DNA of 64,000 nt from Avena insularis (GCA_023614405.1 CM042686.1:349750329-349814328); one strand, 5' to 3'; counted from the first letter of the stretch, positions 11,901 to 26,900 are shown. Notes: a model not told the origin generated them from the sequence alone. Program-made: numbers and translations.

Positions 11901-14900
11901 GTGGCAGAGACACCCTTGGTTGGCTTGTGTTTCTTTTAGGGTTTGAGGTGTTTTCTGTATTTGTGGAGGCCCTTTTCTTCGAATCTAGGTCCTTTGCGAG
12001 TGTTGTATTGGGCTTCCTTGTAATTTTATCCTGCCACCCCTGTAATTTGCAGCTTATAAGATTTGGGTGCATTGCACCCTTTGACCGTTAAAAAAAACAA
12101 TATCATCAACATTGTCTTTGACCAGAAGAAAATAATGAACATCACATATTCACATGCAAATATACAAGTAGTACATGATGTGGAAGTGACCAAGTCTAGA
12201 GATTTAAATTGAGATTTTTCTCACCTCGGCATCAACGTGGTGGCAGTTTCGTCTTGCTGCGGCAGCATGGGAATAATCAGCTTCGGCTAAAATATCTCCT
12301 GTGTTTTCTACTCTGAACTTTTTGATACAGAATGGTGTTGGCAACGACCATATCCATATCCATTGATAACTCCAGTTTTTACGAGCATAAGCTATCATGC
12401 TTGACTGTTATAAAATTCAGAGCATTCTAACACACATGTTGCGCATCAACCAAATGTTCGTTGCAAAGACAGCTTAATCTCGTGTTTCCTACTCTCAAAC
12501 CATTGCATCTGGAAGTAAATGAATTAACAACAGGAAATCTATCCGTATAGCGATCGGCGGGTGATGAAACTCGGCGGACGCCCTTCTTCGTGCTTGTGGA
12601 ACTAAACGATAAAAATGAATCAGAGCTAACTATGGATAAAATCAAAAATTTAAAATGTTTTGTAGATCAAACATTTGTCTGTTTTAGGATCCGTTTTTAC
12701 CATGTGCGATAGACTTACTTGATTTGAATATGGTAGTCTAGGTGTTAGGATAGCGAGACTTTATCGTCATCGAGTCGGTGAAACGGATCCTAAATCGGAA
12801 GAGTTCACATTTGTGTTTTTTGCATGCATAGAAAAACTACTCAAACAAACAACACGTTTGTAGAGTGGATAACTTATGTGTTATGTGGTTAACTTACATA
12901 GTTCAGCCTAAATAACTTACTTATCATATGTGGGTAATCTTTGGTCCGCAAAAGAGTTCTTCAAACATATCGACATAGTTTTGAAGTTCTTGTCGTTACT
13001 AGACGACGATGAAAACGGATCATCAATTGGATAAACAATTTGAACTATAAAACATTTTGAATTTTCCAATTTGATATTAAACTCCACTTGCTAAATATTT
13101 TTTGTCCTTTTATACTTATGGCCTAACCATTCCTATCTAGGCCGTTTATGACTAAATCAATATTATTAATTAAGCGAAGACGCATGCAAAGCACGTTCAC
13201 ATGCGGAGAGCTGGTCGGATCCCGCATGCATAGTACCATCCTAGTAGATACAAGAGCATGTACAATGCAAGGTGCTTAAAAGAGTGCTTACAAAAATAAT
13301 CCGATTTTTTTTTAAGCAGCGGTGATTATTTTTACTAGGTAGATGCTTAACTAGACACTTCTTCTATAGAAATAAGCACCAATGCTTAACAAAATGATTG
13401 GCTTATTTTTGTAAGCACTTCTATAAACACCTCCCATTATACATGCTATAAAAGTACAAAGTTCCGTCGGGAACATCCGATAAAAAGGGTACAGAGATAA
13501 AAAAATAGATACATATTTCCTCCATCCGTAAATAGGTGTACTGGTTGTTTTAAGTTAAAGATTTTACAATTTAACCAATTTGGTGTATATAGTAGCAACA
13601 TATATGACACCAAATTAATATATTATGAAACTCCACTTTTGGTATTATAAATATGTCTATGTTTTTAAAAATAATTGGTCAAACTTTAAAAGATTTGACT
13701 AGAAGTACACTCACCTTACAAAATTCACAATGCAGGTGAGTATGACGAGGATAGCGCGGTGGCGCACGTGCGGCGGCTGCTGGACATCGTTGCCTGCACC
13801 GCGTCCTTCGGCCCTCCTCCGCCGCCTCCTCCTCCTTCGTCCCCGAAGGATGCTGATGCCGCCAAGGAGCTCTCCAATTCCACCTCCAAGCCCGCCGCAG
13901 CGGGCTCATCGGGCGGGCCCCGCACGGGCTCACCACCGCCCCTGCCCAAGGAGTCACCTGCTAAGGATGCTGAGGCAGTGACCAAAGAGGCGTCCTCGGT
14001 TGAGCTGGAGGCAGAGATGAGCGGTGCGTGCCCTCGTCTCGGAGCCTTCTATGAGTTCTTCTCCCTCGCCAACCTCACACCGCCCCTCCACTGTAAGTAA
14101 AATCTCCTCTCACATCTTCACCAAAACCTGTAACTAATATATCTATTCCATCCTCAAATTTAAAGTGTGCATTTGCACGTTTCGTAATTGCTGACAGTTG
14201 ACTCAAACAATCAAACTATTCGCAACACAAAAACATTAAAGTGCCATAGTATAGCCAATATCTGAAATGTCAGACTATATGACTATCGTGAGCAAGTGTG
14301 TGTTGCTACGGAAACACACCCATATTTTTTATGAACTATTGTTTGGGGGGCTTTGTAGTAAAGTAGAAAATGATAATACTAATTGATATATGTCTAGCTT
14401 ATCCTGTAGAAAAGGAGTAGTTTTTATGCATATATATTGTATGGAAAAATTGAATATTGGGCTTCTGTGTGATTGATGGCAAAAATAAATCGATTCATTA
14501 ACTTACTTCAAGTTGCGCTTCAACACGTCAATTAAGCTATTGAGCAGAGTTTCCCACAAGAGCGTAAGGTTATCTAACCAACTAAGACTAAGATTAGTAA
14601 AGATAACATGCAACTATTCATATTAATATCGCGGTCTCCTTCTAGTAATTACCAACAAACAAGCAAAAATGGGATCAAGAAGATGCGCTCAGACATGTAA
14701 TTACTAACAGAAATAGAACGTCTGTTTATATACCTTAATCCTATAAATGGAGCGTCTTGCCCTCTTCTTCGCAAATGACGAAATAGGTGCATTCATCCAC
14801 GGAAGAAATGGAACTAACAAGGCATGAAAGCACACATCTTCAGGCATAGAAATACTCTCTTGGAATTGCAAGCTACCACCTTCCACTTAATCATTGGAAC

Positions 14901-17900
14901 TACTGAAGCACACATAATTAGTCCCATTCTGCATCTCGCTAGCAATCCAAAAATCCAGCCATTTTCTTGCTACCAGCAATCTGCATAGCAAAATAGCAAA
15001 TGATACGTGTGTAAAAGATAACCAATGCTATCAGTATTTTCAATTCACAAGAATGGGAAACTGAACTAATTTTTTTATGCCCCTAGTATGAAAATGCGTA
15101 AATCTGAAGCAGAAGAACATCCCAATCGATTGCAGAGTATAGATGTATCAGCCTCATGTATCTAGATGAGCAGGGTCGTAGGGAGTAGAGACCATCGAGT
15201 TGAAAACTGTATCAAGATGAAAAGAAGAGCACCCCATATCGAGAGGAGAAAGAGGGCGGGCAGATGGTGCCGGCGGCTACTGCTACTGGAAAATGATGGT
15301 GATAGGTTCTTGGAGGCGTCACGTCGATCCCCTCCCCAAGCCCCTGATCCCCTCTCGTTCTCGTCCTCGAGCGTCGCCGGCCTAGATCCCATTTCGTAGG
15401 CCGCCGTCTTCCTCCTCCCGCCCGGCGACCGCCTCCCATGATCCTTCCCCATGGGCTAGGGCCGCCTCCATCCGCGAGCTTGGGCTGCTCCTCTCCAACC
15501 CCCGCGCGCGGGTGCCTTCTGCGACCCTGTCCGACCCAGGCGCAAGCCCAGTCCTGGCCGGCAGTGGCGGCGCTCCAATACCGGCCTACAGGGGCGACGC
15601 TCCAATCCCAACCGCTGGATGGGGAGTCTCGCGCACGAATGATAGGTAGAAGGAGCAAATGGAGTGTCGAACCGTTTTTCACTCCTGCACGGCAACGGTA
15701 GGTAATTTCCATAGAAATGCAGGGGCAAAACCGCCCAGAATAATGGCAGACGGAACCCTGTCCGACCTAGGCATGAGCCAGTCCCGGCCGGCATCGGCGA
15801 CACTCCAATCCTGGCCGCCAGATGGGGAATCGCGCGCGCGGATGATAGATAGAAGGAGCAGATGGAGTGTCGAACCATTTTTTCACTCTTGCATGACAGT
15901 GGTGGATGGTGGATACAACGTCAAGAAGGCTACACTGATGAAAACACTAAGGCCTCGTTTGGATTGTTGTTTTTTAGTCTAGTCGTTTTTATTTTGTGAA
16001 GATGTTAAGCAGGAGAAGTCCGTGTAATCCGACGGTTTTGGTTAAAAAACGACATTCCAAACGGGGGCTAAGGGTGTGTTTGGTTCTAAAAAGTGAAATG
16101 TAATAGAGTGGTTCTATTCTAGAGGAATGGAATGGTTCTGTGTTTGATTGGGAACAAAAATGGAACAAAATGGTTCCATGTGGTGTTCGGTTTGCGGAAC
16201 TGGAGAACAGCGTGTGTAGCCATAATCTATATCTATAACTATACCTAATAATAATAAGATACCGAGTGTTTTTAGGTTCTTTTTTCTTGAACAGATTTAC
16301 CCTCTCACCGATTAGCTTAATCCAGGAAATACCGTATCGTACCGGTTCCTAAGTTACTGTCGATCCAAAACAGTTCCCGTACAAGGGTTCCACCCCGCAG
16401 ACGTCGTGCGCCGCCTCCCGCACGTCCTCCCCTTCGCGGCTGGGCCGAGATGCGCTGGCAAGAGGTCTGTACTGCGTCATCGTGACGAGTGTTCGCTGGC
16501 ACGGCCTGTCGAGGAGATGGCGCTGCCGCCGGCGAGCACGCTGGGAGGTGCGGCGCAGCGAGCCAGGCTCCGCTACGGACGTGTGGCACGTGCCGGAACT
16601 CTCAGTCACACCACACTGGATGTCTCGCCCGGTAAAGCGTAGCCGCGCAAGGCGGGCGACGACATGCATCACGCTCCTCGCTAGGCTCCGCTGAGGACGT
16701 TGTCACGTGCCGGAATTCATGTCCACGCAGAGTGTTTCGCGCGGTGGAAGCGTAGTCATGCGAGTTTAGCGGCGACGTACATCAAGTGCGGTGGTGGAAG
16801 TAGAGCCAGCACCGAGAGCCGGATCAGCAGCGATACCTGAACCTGTCGGCGTACACGAACGAGGAGAACTCGGCGTGGTGGATATGGGGAGGAACTGTGT
16901 TGGACAATACAGTAGTATTAACTTGGTTGATAGCTCATATGGATATGATAGAGTCTGCAAAGTGAAAGTTCTACGCAGTGATCTCGTCTGACAGGCCATT
17001 CAGCACTATAAAACGCCTGTGAGAGACTTGCATTGAGAGAAGATAAGGTATAATAAGGACTACCTGCAATCTATCAGATACAAGTCTTGATCGTCCTTCG
17101 CTGCATTTTTTTTTTTGGAAATGGGTGCATCGTCCTTCGCTGCATGTCTCAGTATGTGCAGAAGTGCAGAATTCCCTTGGAGACGCATCATAATCTCACG
17201 GGACATTGGTAGGTAAATAGTGCTATTGATTAATACTTCCTGTTCTAAAATAAGTGACTTTTGTTTGTGTAGATTCGCATATATCTATATACTAAGATAT
17301 ATACTAAAATATGTATAGATACATCCAAATCTAAGAAAACCAATTCATTTATTTTAGAACGGAGGGAGTACATTTTTATGTGCCTTTCTAAATCTTCAAA
17401 TCATAAATTATTTAGACCTATGTCGTATAATTGCAACAATTATATCAATTCCATCTTCTTATGGATTTCGTATCAAAGTGTCCATTTTAAATATTTAAGA
17501 TGATACTTCTGCCATTATACTTGTACAAACCTATTGTGCCAATATTCACCTTTTAGTGGTTAGAAACTTTTTTTGCAAGGTTAACCCATGATTTGTTTGA
17601 TATTTGAAACATCCCTCAGACTAGGCAGCTTAGTACATCTCTGAGAGTAGATCGCCGATTGTTATCAAATGTGTTATCCCGACAAAATTCAATATGAGCG
17701 AGGCCAACACAACATTCGTGTTCTTTCATCTCCTGACGTGGATCTGATTGCTTAGTTACATCTTACATGTCTCCCGTACTTAGGTAAAGAAAAGATCTCT
17801 ACATCACATGGTTTCTCTTGGTATCGTAGAGGTTGTGTAGCTTCCTATGGTCAAAGTTTACTATCCTTGGAGCAGATTGAGGACGGCCGTGACCCCGCGC

Positions 17901-20900
17901 AGCCCAGTGGTTCTGATAAGCACCACCTTGGCAGAAGAAGTCCGTTGAAGGTTTACTCTGTTTTTTCTCCCTAGGTGATCGACGAATTTCCACCTAAACA
18001 ATTTATATCTTTTGTTGTATATTCTAGGTGAATTTTGACCAGAAATTTGCTTCATCCCGTTAGTTGATTTATGTAGTGAGATTCTCCATGGCCTAGAACG
18101 TATATTCAATCAAATACTTTCACGTCGCGTAATTTTCTTCCGGTGCAATACACGGGCACTTTCTCTAATACTGCTTAAAGTTCCAATGATTTAAGTTTAA
18201 ACTAACATTTTTTTCTAAAAATGTAATTAGTAGAAAATCGATTTTTGTCGCAATATCTTTGCTAGCGGTAGCACATCAGAGAAATTGCAGCACAAATCAG
18301 AGAAATATTTGCTCAAATTAGCAAAAATCAAAGACTAAATTGGTCTGCGCGTGCTTGGCTTCGGCTGTCGTGCATGTCCCCACCGCCGACGCGCGTGCTC
18401 TCTGCCGCCACGGCCGCGCGTGCCCCCCCCTCCCCGCCGCCGCCACGCGTGCTTGCCTTTGGCCGCGCCTGCTTCGCTGAGATAGTTGATTCCTAGCACT
18501 ATTAGGGAGGCTAATCATTTTTTGGGTGGACTAGTTTAGCGAGTCAGCGAGCCGTTCCTCCATATTCCACCGATTCGGTCAAATGGGTTGGTTCCGCATC
18601 TGAGAGGAATATTCTCTTTTATGGAACTAGTGGGTTATGTCCCATTCCACAACCGAGCACTAGAATAACCTCTAGGTGCGGAATGGTTCCGTTCCATTCC
18701 ACCTCATTCTGAAACTGAACACACCCTAAGCCCTGTCAACGTCGGCGGCGGCGGGCTCTCGCGTGATGGCGTGGGTGCGTAGCGGTGACGTGGTGGTTGC
18801 ATGATGACGGGCGGGTTCGCGGAGGCCGCGGGTGGCTCGACAGCATCTAGCACCACGGAGGCCACAAGTAGCGCATGCTTGATCGCCTCTCGTCAGCATG
18901 GGACTCGAGCATGTGCTGATGGTCTCGGCGGCGGACAGAGTGGTTGCCAGTGAGGGGATCTCGGGATGGGCGGAAATGGGCCTCGAGGGCTCGCCCTTGG
19001 CCAGATCCTGGCGAGATCTGGCCGGTGGAGGCATGCTTCCCCGGAAGTGCGTTCGAGCAGGCGGCCTGCGAAGCATGCTGGTTATTCCCGATGATCCCCT
19101 TCCTCGAACATGTTCCCGTTCTTGCATTGTCCGGGCTAAGGTGCTTGCCTTTTGCATAGAGTCTTGGCAGCAGTGGCGTGTCGGTCCTAGACGCTACGGT
19201 GGAGGCCCCGGATGGAGAGGCTGTGTGGTTGACTCTACGGCGGGCATCAATGCAGCGGTGATGAAACTTCCTCTAGGCTATGTGGGTAGCGAGGAGAGGG
19301 GTGGCGGGTGATCATGGAGTTATCATGGCTTCGGTGGTGCCGGCTCCCTGGTCTTGATGTGGATGCCTCATGTTTTGGCGGTGGCCCTCCCCCCAGGTTG
19401 GGTCGGCGGCCATGGTACCGCAGGTGGCACGAGTGAGGTTGTGAGCGAAAACTCCATGCTACGGTGCCAACAACCGCGACACTTATGGGTGTCGTATCCC
19501 TCTTGGGGTTGTCATAGTGGGCACCTGGGCACCTCTCAGTGTCTGGCTTCGAGTGAAAATCCTAGTTCAATCTTCGGACTAGATGACGGTGACGCGTCAT
19601 CACCCTTGTGGGGGCTTCGTTGTGGAGCTAAGGTACCCGTGGCTCGCAACATGTCGGCTCCCTCAGGCTTGCCTTGATCCTGGCATGTTTTTTCTTGGCC
19701 CCAGCTTGGGTGATCCCGGTGGTCTCCCATTGCTTACACGGTTCATCGTTGTCTATCCTTGCTACCAGCTGGCAAGATAGGCGCTCTGTGGCCCTGAGCG
19801 AGAGGGCAGGCGTCTCTCTCTAGCGATTGTTTGGTGCGACATGCGTCTGATGGTTTCTTCTGGAGGCACGGCTTTGTTCCTGCTCGGTAGTCTAGGTTGC
19901 TTTGTTAGGTGTGGCTTTTTTGGTTTTCTTGCTCGATCTTCAGTGGGTGGCTTCGCTACCCTCTTGAATACCTTTTTTTCTTTTTACCTGTTTTGTAAGA
20001 GGGTTTTCTCATCACCTTGGTTCGGCAATAATGCGGGGCGAAAGCCTGTTTCGAGAAGAAGGCTACACCGATTCAAACACAAAACTACATGGCATACAAC
20101 GCAACCCACAACACCCAAATAACGGGAACTCTCCTTGCAACGTCTCCTACCATGAATGGAGAGGCGAAACACCGAGCTCTCGGGCCAAGTCACAATAGAA
20201 GGCGATACTTCGGAAGACCGACTATGCCTCAAAGATGGCACAACCAACGCACTGCCCGCCCATGTGCGCTAAGGTGGGGAGTGAGCGGCAGGGCTAGACC
20301 GCCAAAGAGAAGATGTCGACCAAGAAGCACCGCCAACGATGTACATTGCGCTCCAAAAGCCCATGATCAAAGCGGTGGCCAATATGCACTCCGTCTTGCC
20401 GATCCCGGGACTTCACGAGCAACCTAGACAATGCCTTTGAGGAGGGTATGACACCGCGGTGCCACCGCTTTTGATCCGGCGAGCTAAATCTAGGGCTTCC
20501 CCGGCAATCGATGTGGGACAGCACAGGCAGTGCCATGACGCCCCCCAAGAAGGAGCGGCGCCCGCAGGGGTCACCATTTCCACTGTTCGCCCCGACACAC
20601 CTGTCAGCCCCAAGATCCTCCGAAAAAAGGCAGACTTGAGCCGAGAGCAGCGTAATGGGAGATGGTCGACACTCAGCCCTTTATTATTTTTCCTACTTGA
20701 AACTTTGAAAATTTCAAATTTGAAGATTCAAAAAAATACGAAATAAATACTCGCATGTAGATCATGATATACACTACACACGTGCTAAAAATCGTGTGAA
20801 AATTCATTGTATTTTGGTCTCAGAAAAAAAAAGAGAAATTTTTGGATCTGGGGCGTGAACAGCACACATACGAAATTCTTCCAATTTGTCTTTTTTGCTG

Positions 20901-23900
20901 CGCCCAAAATATAAGGAATTTGGGATTGAAACTTTGCAGATGTGTGGTGCAGGGCGTTGGCTACATGTAGGTATTTTTCTTGAATTGTTTTGAAGCTTTT
21001 TTAAAAGTTCAAAATCAGCCTAAAATGAAGATGGACGGACGAGATTTAAAGCTCCATGTAAAACGTGCGCCGAAACGGTTATTCGGACTTGAGCCACCCT
21101 TGGCTGCCACCGCTGATGAGAGGGGAGCTGAACCTTGATGCAGGCGAAGGGAGTGCAAAGATCCCCGTTCCACCTCCACTCTCGGACGGACTGGACGATG
21201 GATGCCCAGCCCGCCGTCGCTGGCGAGGGGAGGCGATGGTGGGGGGAGCTGCTGGCGGCGGAAACTAGGGTTCGCCCCGCGTTGCCTTCTTTTAGCAAGA
21301 GCGTCAGTTTTTTTCTTTATTTGTCAAACTATGTCTTTTTTCTCGATCGGAGCCTATTGACCATAATTTTTGCTGCCTACTTTACCACATTTCGTCCTTA
21401 CAATAGTACTTCATGCAATTTAACGCTTTCCTCATTATTTATATTGAATGCTAAGCACGAGATATCAGCTTGGACTTTGTAGAGCTGAACATTTCTCTGT
21501 GCTGATGCAACTTCTTATGTTGGCTGAGATATTTTAACTCTTTATTTTAGTTATAAAGCGAGTCACTCAACCTCGACAGGAGGAGCAACCGTCTGATGAT
21601 CATCTATTTTTCCTTGAGGTAAACATGGCTAATGCTGGTCTCTCTGACAACACTTTTACACTATTTTTCATAAGTTAGATCACACGTGCCCTAATCGGAG
21701 AATTGTTGTCTGACTTGCAGGCAAAGCTTTGTAATGGAAAATTTGTTATTGTTGAAGCTCGGAGAAAGGGGTTCTTTAGCTTCGGAAAGCAGCGTGTTTT
21801 GTGCCACAATCTTGTCGACCTGTTGAGGCATCTCAGCAGAGCATTTGATAATGTAAGTTAATCTCACATTCTGGTTAATGTTCATACTTTTGTAGAGGGT
21901 AGTTTGAAATTTATTATATATTAATTTTGTGTCACGTATTGTATTTACCTTATTATTTATTATCCCACTTGAAGCTGTAGCCACCAGTTAATAACAGCTG
22001 GATTCTGGATCAATTTTCTAACGCATGTATGCTCGTCAACAGTTTTGTATGTAGCATGTATGCTTTTGTGCAGTAGAAATTGAGAAGATTGAATTGAAAG
22101 AAGAAAAAACTCAATTAGGATAGAATTCCTAACTTCCCTTGGCTTCTTAAAGTTTTGAATAGGCAAATTATATATTTTTACATTCTCACTGAGTTCCTCC
22201 ACTTTTCATGTTTATACTGCTGATCAACTTTCTACATCGCTGTATTATGTGGTGCCCATGGGAGTATAAATATTGGACTGAAATCACAATTTTCACTACA
22301 TAATAAAAAATGGTCGTTGAGCATGGCATTGCATAGTTGTAGTTGTAAGCAATGGCATTTGCCAAAAATACAGTGGCTTGGTGCCAAATCACTTTCTGGA
22401 AACTACATATGGTTCCTAATTGCAAACACGTTTATAGCACCATGTAACTATTTCTGCAAGCAACTCTGCATTCTCTTCCACATTACTAATTCTTTTCTAC
22501 GAATTTAATCGTTTATGTTTCTTTTATATGTATTAGGCATATGAGGATCTTATGAAGGCATTTTTGGAACGAAACAAGGTTTTTTGTTACCCCTTTTTGG
22601 ATATTTCATCGTACCTGTCTTTTCTAAGCTTCGGTGGAACGTTTCACAAGACTGTGAATTTGTATTCAGATTATTGTGTACTTGGGAGTAATTATTCATC
22701 TGACAAGGAGTTGAACATATTTCAATGCACTTTAATTAGCAAACAATAATTTGTTTGTGTTCTAGGAATATCTGCCTTCCTTCTACAGTTATGCTGATGT
22801 TCGTACTCAGTTTCTTCCATTTGGTACTCTTCTAGTATACTGTGGATGACTATTAGATTTTGACTTGCATCTTCACAAAATATTCATGGTTTTCATGACT
22901 CAGGGGCTCCATGCTCCATAATCTCCATAATATCCATGCCAGACATTTGTTGTTCCTATCTAATGCTACATAATGATCTAATTATTACTGCTTGAATATT
23001 GCAGTTTGGAAATTTTCCTTATGGTTATCGTGCAAATACATGGCTTGTCCCTCCCACTGCTGCCCAGTCACCATCAACATTTCCTCCCCTTCCTGCTGAG
23101 GATGAAACTTGGGGAGGCAATGGAGGTGGTTGGGGAAGGGATGGCAAAAGTGATATGTTACCATGGGCAAATGAGTTCCTGTATCTCACATCCATGCCTT
23201 GCAAAGCTGCTGAGGAGAGGGAAATTCGTGACAGGAGAGCCTTCCTACTTCACAGCCTATTCGTAGATATTGCCATCTTTAGAGCTATAGCAGCCATCCG
23301 TCATGTAATGGAGGGTACAGAGATCCCAACATTAACCAAGATAGATGCGTTTTTGCATTCTGAGACGGTGGGAAATTTTAGCATCACTGTCACAAGAGAT
23401 TCTTCTGATGCAAGCTGTAAGTTGGACACTAAAATAGATGGAAGCCGAGCCACAGGAATGGACTCAAAGCATCTTGCAGAGAGGAACCTCTTGAAAGGAA
23501 TAACTGCAGATGAAAATACTGCTGCACATGTATGAGTTCAAAACTAAGGTTATCTTTCTCATATTCAGGGAAAAAGTGAGGTTTTCCCTAATTTTCTCTC
23601 TAATTTGCAGGACGTTGACAGTCTGGGCATCGTGAATCTTAGATACTGCGGGTATGTTGCTGTAGCGAAGGTTAACAATATCAAGAAAACCATTGTGAAT
23701 TCTTCTATTAAGCCTGCTGATATCATGGATCAACCTGAAGGGGGTGCCCATGCATTGAACAATAACAGGTTTGTAGCATTGATTTATGTTGTTCTTCTAG
23801 TTGTCCTTGAAGTTTCTGCTTCTTATCCCATTTTTTTGTTATTATATCGGCTTATTATTTTTAGTTTGAGGATGCTCCTAAATGAAGCCAGTGCAACTGG

Positions 23901-26900
23901 AGAAAAAAAGATACCAACACAAAGTCATAGACAGGAAGAACTAACTGCAGCACAAACTTTTGCTGAGAACTTATTGAACGAAAGTCTTGGAAAGCTTGAG
24001 GAAGAGGAGACTGATAAACGATCATCAATGAGATGGGAACTTGGTGCCTGTTGGGTTCAGCACTTGCAAGATCAGAAAAATTCTGATAAGGAGAAAAAGC
24101 AAGGTGGTGAGAAGGAAAAGAAGAAAACTGTGGACAAAGCTGTGAAAGAAACCAAGGTTGAAGGACTTGGGAAGCCTCTCAAAGCTCTTAAGCACTCTAA
24201 AAATGTGGTTGGTGCTGCTGAAAAGGGATCCTCACCAGGGAACAAAAGTTTGTCTGATGGAACAAGCTCTGTGGAAAGCCAGAAAGTCAAGCCATCATCT
24301 GTTGAATTGCCTCAAGGAGACTGCATTGCCTCCGGGAATGAAAGCTTGCTGAAAGATGTATTACCGGATTCTGCCTTTACAAGGTTGAGAGATTCTGAAA
24401 CAGGGCTCCATCAGAAGGTAGAAATACATTAATTTCATAGAAAAATGTTGACTTAGCAATCTTCCATTTCGTGGCTTGCATATCCTATCGCATACCCTTC
24501 TCATTTCACATTTGTTTTCAGAAAATTAATTCCTATTTTAAATAGAAATTTCTTCCCATTGCAATTATAAATCTCTGGCAGTCCTATATGATTCATAAAT
24601 AACTGGCAGCATTACATCGCACATGATATTTTGTTTTCTGATACGAGGGATATCGAGGTATGCTGTGGATGGGTTGACAAGCGTGTTCATTGTTAATCCT
24701 ACCTCAGGCACACTAGGGATTGTCAAAGCGTTGTGGTTGCTTTATTTATAAGCCTATTTCAAGAGGGACACATGTGTTCAAGGCCTGACATTCACTTGGT
24801 GCTGATGATTGTTCTTCTAAATTAAAATACCACTGGTGCTAGTACCTGTCATTGATTATTTTTACATCAGTCGCACTAGTTTTAAACAACATCAAATGTG
24901 CTGTGCTTTCAACTTTCTTAATTTTTGTCCGATCCACTTCTGAATTCTACAAAATAGTAAAATCAATTGTATCAAACATACTAGGAATTTTTAGTTAGAT
25001 TACTTACCAAGTGGTTATTCTTAGGTATTAATCGTGCATAAGTTTATAGACTAATCTCTTGTGCTCCACAGTCACCACCTGAGTTGATTGAAATGGCTCT
25101 GAAGTACTATGATGAAGTTGCGCTTCCTAAGCTGGTATGCACCATCATATGAAAGATGAATAAGTTCCCACATGCTTATGTTTTTCAATCAAGAGGCATA
25201 ACTAACCAAAAAGTATTTTAGGTTGCGGATTTTGGTTCTTTGGAACTTTCACCTGTTGATGGTAGGACCTTGACAGATTTCATGCATACCAGGGGCCTAC
25301 AAATGCGTTCGCTAGGACGAGTTGTAAGTTTGTAATAATGTTTTCATTTGAGCATGATGGATGCCATTTCTTTTGGAGTGCCTGACATGTGCTAATTTGA
25401 GACTAACTTGTGTAGGTCAAACTTTCAGAGAAGCTTTCACATGTACAGTCCCTTTGTGTGCATGAAATGATAGTGAGAGCATTCAAGCATATTGTCCGAT
25501 CTGTGATTGCTGCTATTTCAGAAATGCGACAATTAGCACTAGCAATCGCTGCAGTGCTGAACTTACTTCTTGGGGTCCCCGAATCTGACTCTGGAAGTTC
25601 ACCTGCTGTGCATCCCCTAGCATGGACATGGCTTGTTGCTTTCTTGAAAAAGCGATACCAGTTTGAGCTCACAGAGCAGCATTATGATGATGTGAGGAAA
25701 TATGCTATACTGAGAGGACTATGCCATAAGGTAAACATGTTATAATCTTTCTTAAAGTTCTGACACTCGGTCCATATTACTGAGATTAATGGTTACTTTT
25801 AGGTGGGCATCGAGTTGGCACCCCGAGATTTTGCCATGGATTCTGCTTTCCCATTTTACAAACAGGACATTATTAGCCTTGTACCTGTACATAAGGTAAA
25901 AGTCTACAAGCTATAGTCTTACAGTTTCTTACTGCGTCAATTTTTCTCAAGATACATAATCACATTGTTCCAGCATGGGCTTGTTCATCACATATGACTA
26001 TCAGTGTTTTGAGAACTTAGTAGATATAATAGTGGCACATAAACACAACTGACTTGTTTAAAAATGCAGCAAGTTGCATGCTCATCTGCAGATGGAAGGC
26101 AGCTCCTAGAATCCTCTAAAACGGCTCTTGACAAGGGTAAACTTGAAGATGCTGTTAATTATGGGACTAAGGTATCTTGTAAAACCTCATGCATTTCTTT
26201 TTTTGCAACTCTTTAGATATCTTATCTTATTGTGGGAACTCATCATTATTCTATGTATAAATGCAGGCTCTTGCCAAGCTTATAATGGTGTGTGGTCCCT
26301 ATCATCGAATGACAGCTGGTGCTTATAGCCTTCTAGCTGTTGTTTTGTACCACACTGGTGATTTTAATCAGGTACTCCCTCCGACTCATATTAGTTGACT
26401 CAAATTTGTGTAGATATGGATGTATCTACACTAAAACTTGACTCATATCTAGATGAATCTAAGTCAAATAATATGGGTCGGAGGGAGTATATGTTATTCA
26501 GTTGCACAGCCGATAGCTTACTGATGGGGGGATAACCCCGGGTAGGGTCATGCCGGGGTATAAAGGCCATGTTAACCGAGGTACGACAAGGTCAAAGCGT
26601 AGGCTGGCCGAGTCACCTCAAGGCAGGCCGACTTACGGCATGACCTGGCCCAAAGGATATTTGTCTAACATTATCCTGGCCGACATATAACGTATGTCGG
26701 CTAGCTCTCTGTAACTTGTTTGCAGGTACCCACTGGGCCGAGTTAATCAGGCCCGAGCCGGGTTACCACTTGGCTTACAAGGGAAGAAATGAATCTTCTT
26801 GGTCAAAGGTTTTCTCTCTCCATTGTAGCGTGAGCGAAGCGGACAGAGGGATGGTCCAGCGAGTACGGGCCGACAAAGGTGACGTTGCCCATGTCGGGTG

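Noticed and set aside
11309..12091. Several open frames of 80-170 codons on both strands
   Set aside because: They lie inside the TSD-bounded retroposon, overlap each other on both strands and follow GC bias; no domain motif.
22766..22810. Possible extra TSS exon (15 codons after TTCTAG, ending ACTCAG)
   Set aside because: It would be in frame, but no GT donor follows and exon 8 joins exon 9 directly with conserved protein text.
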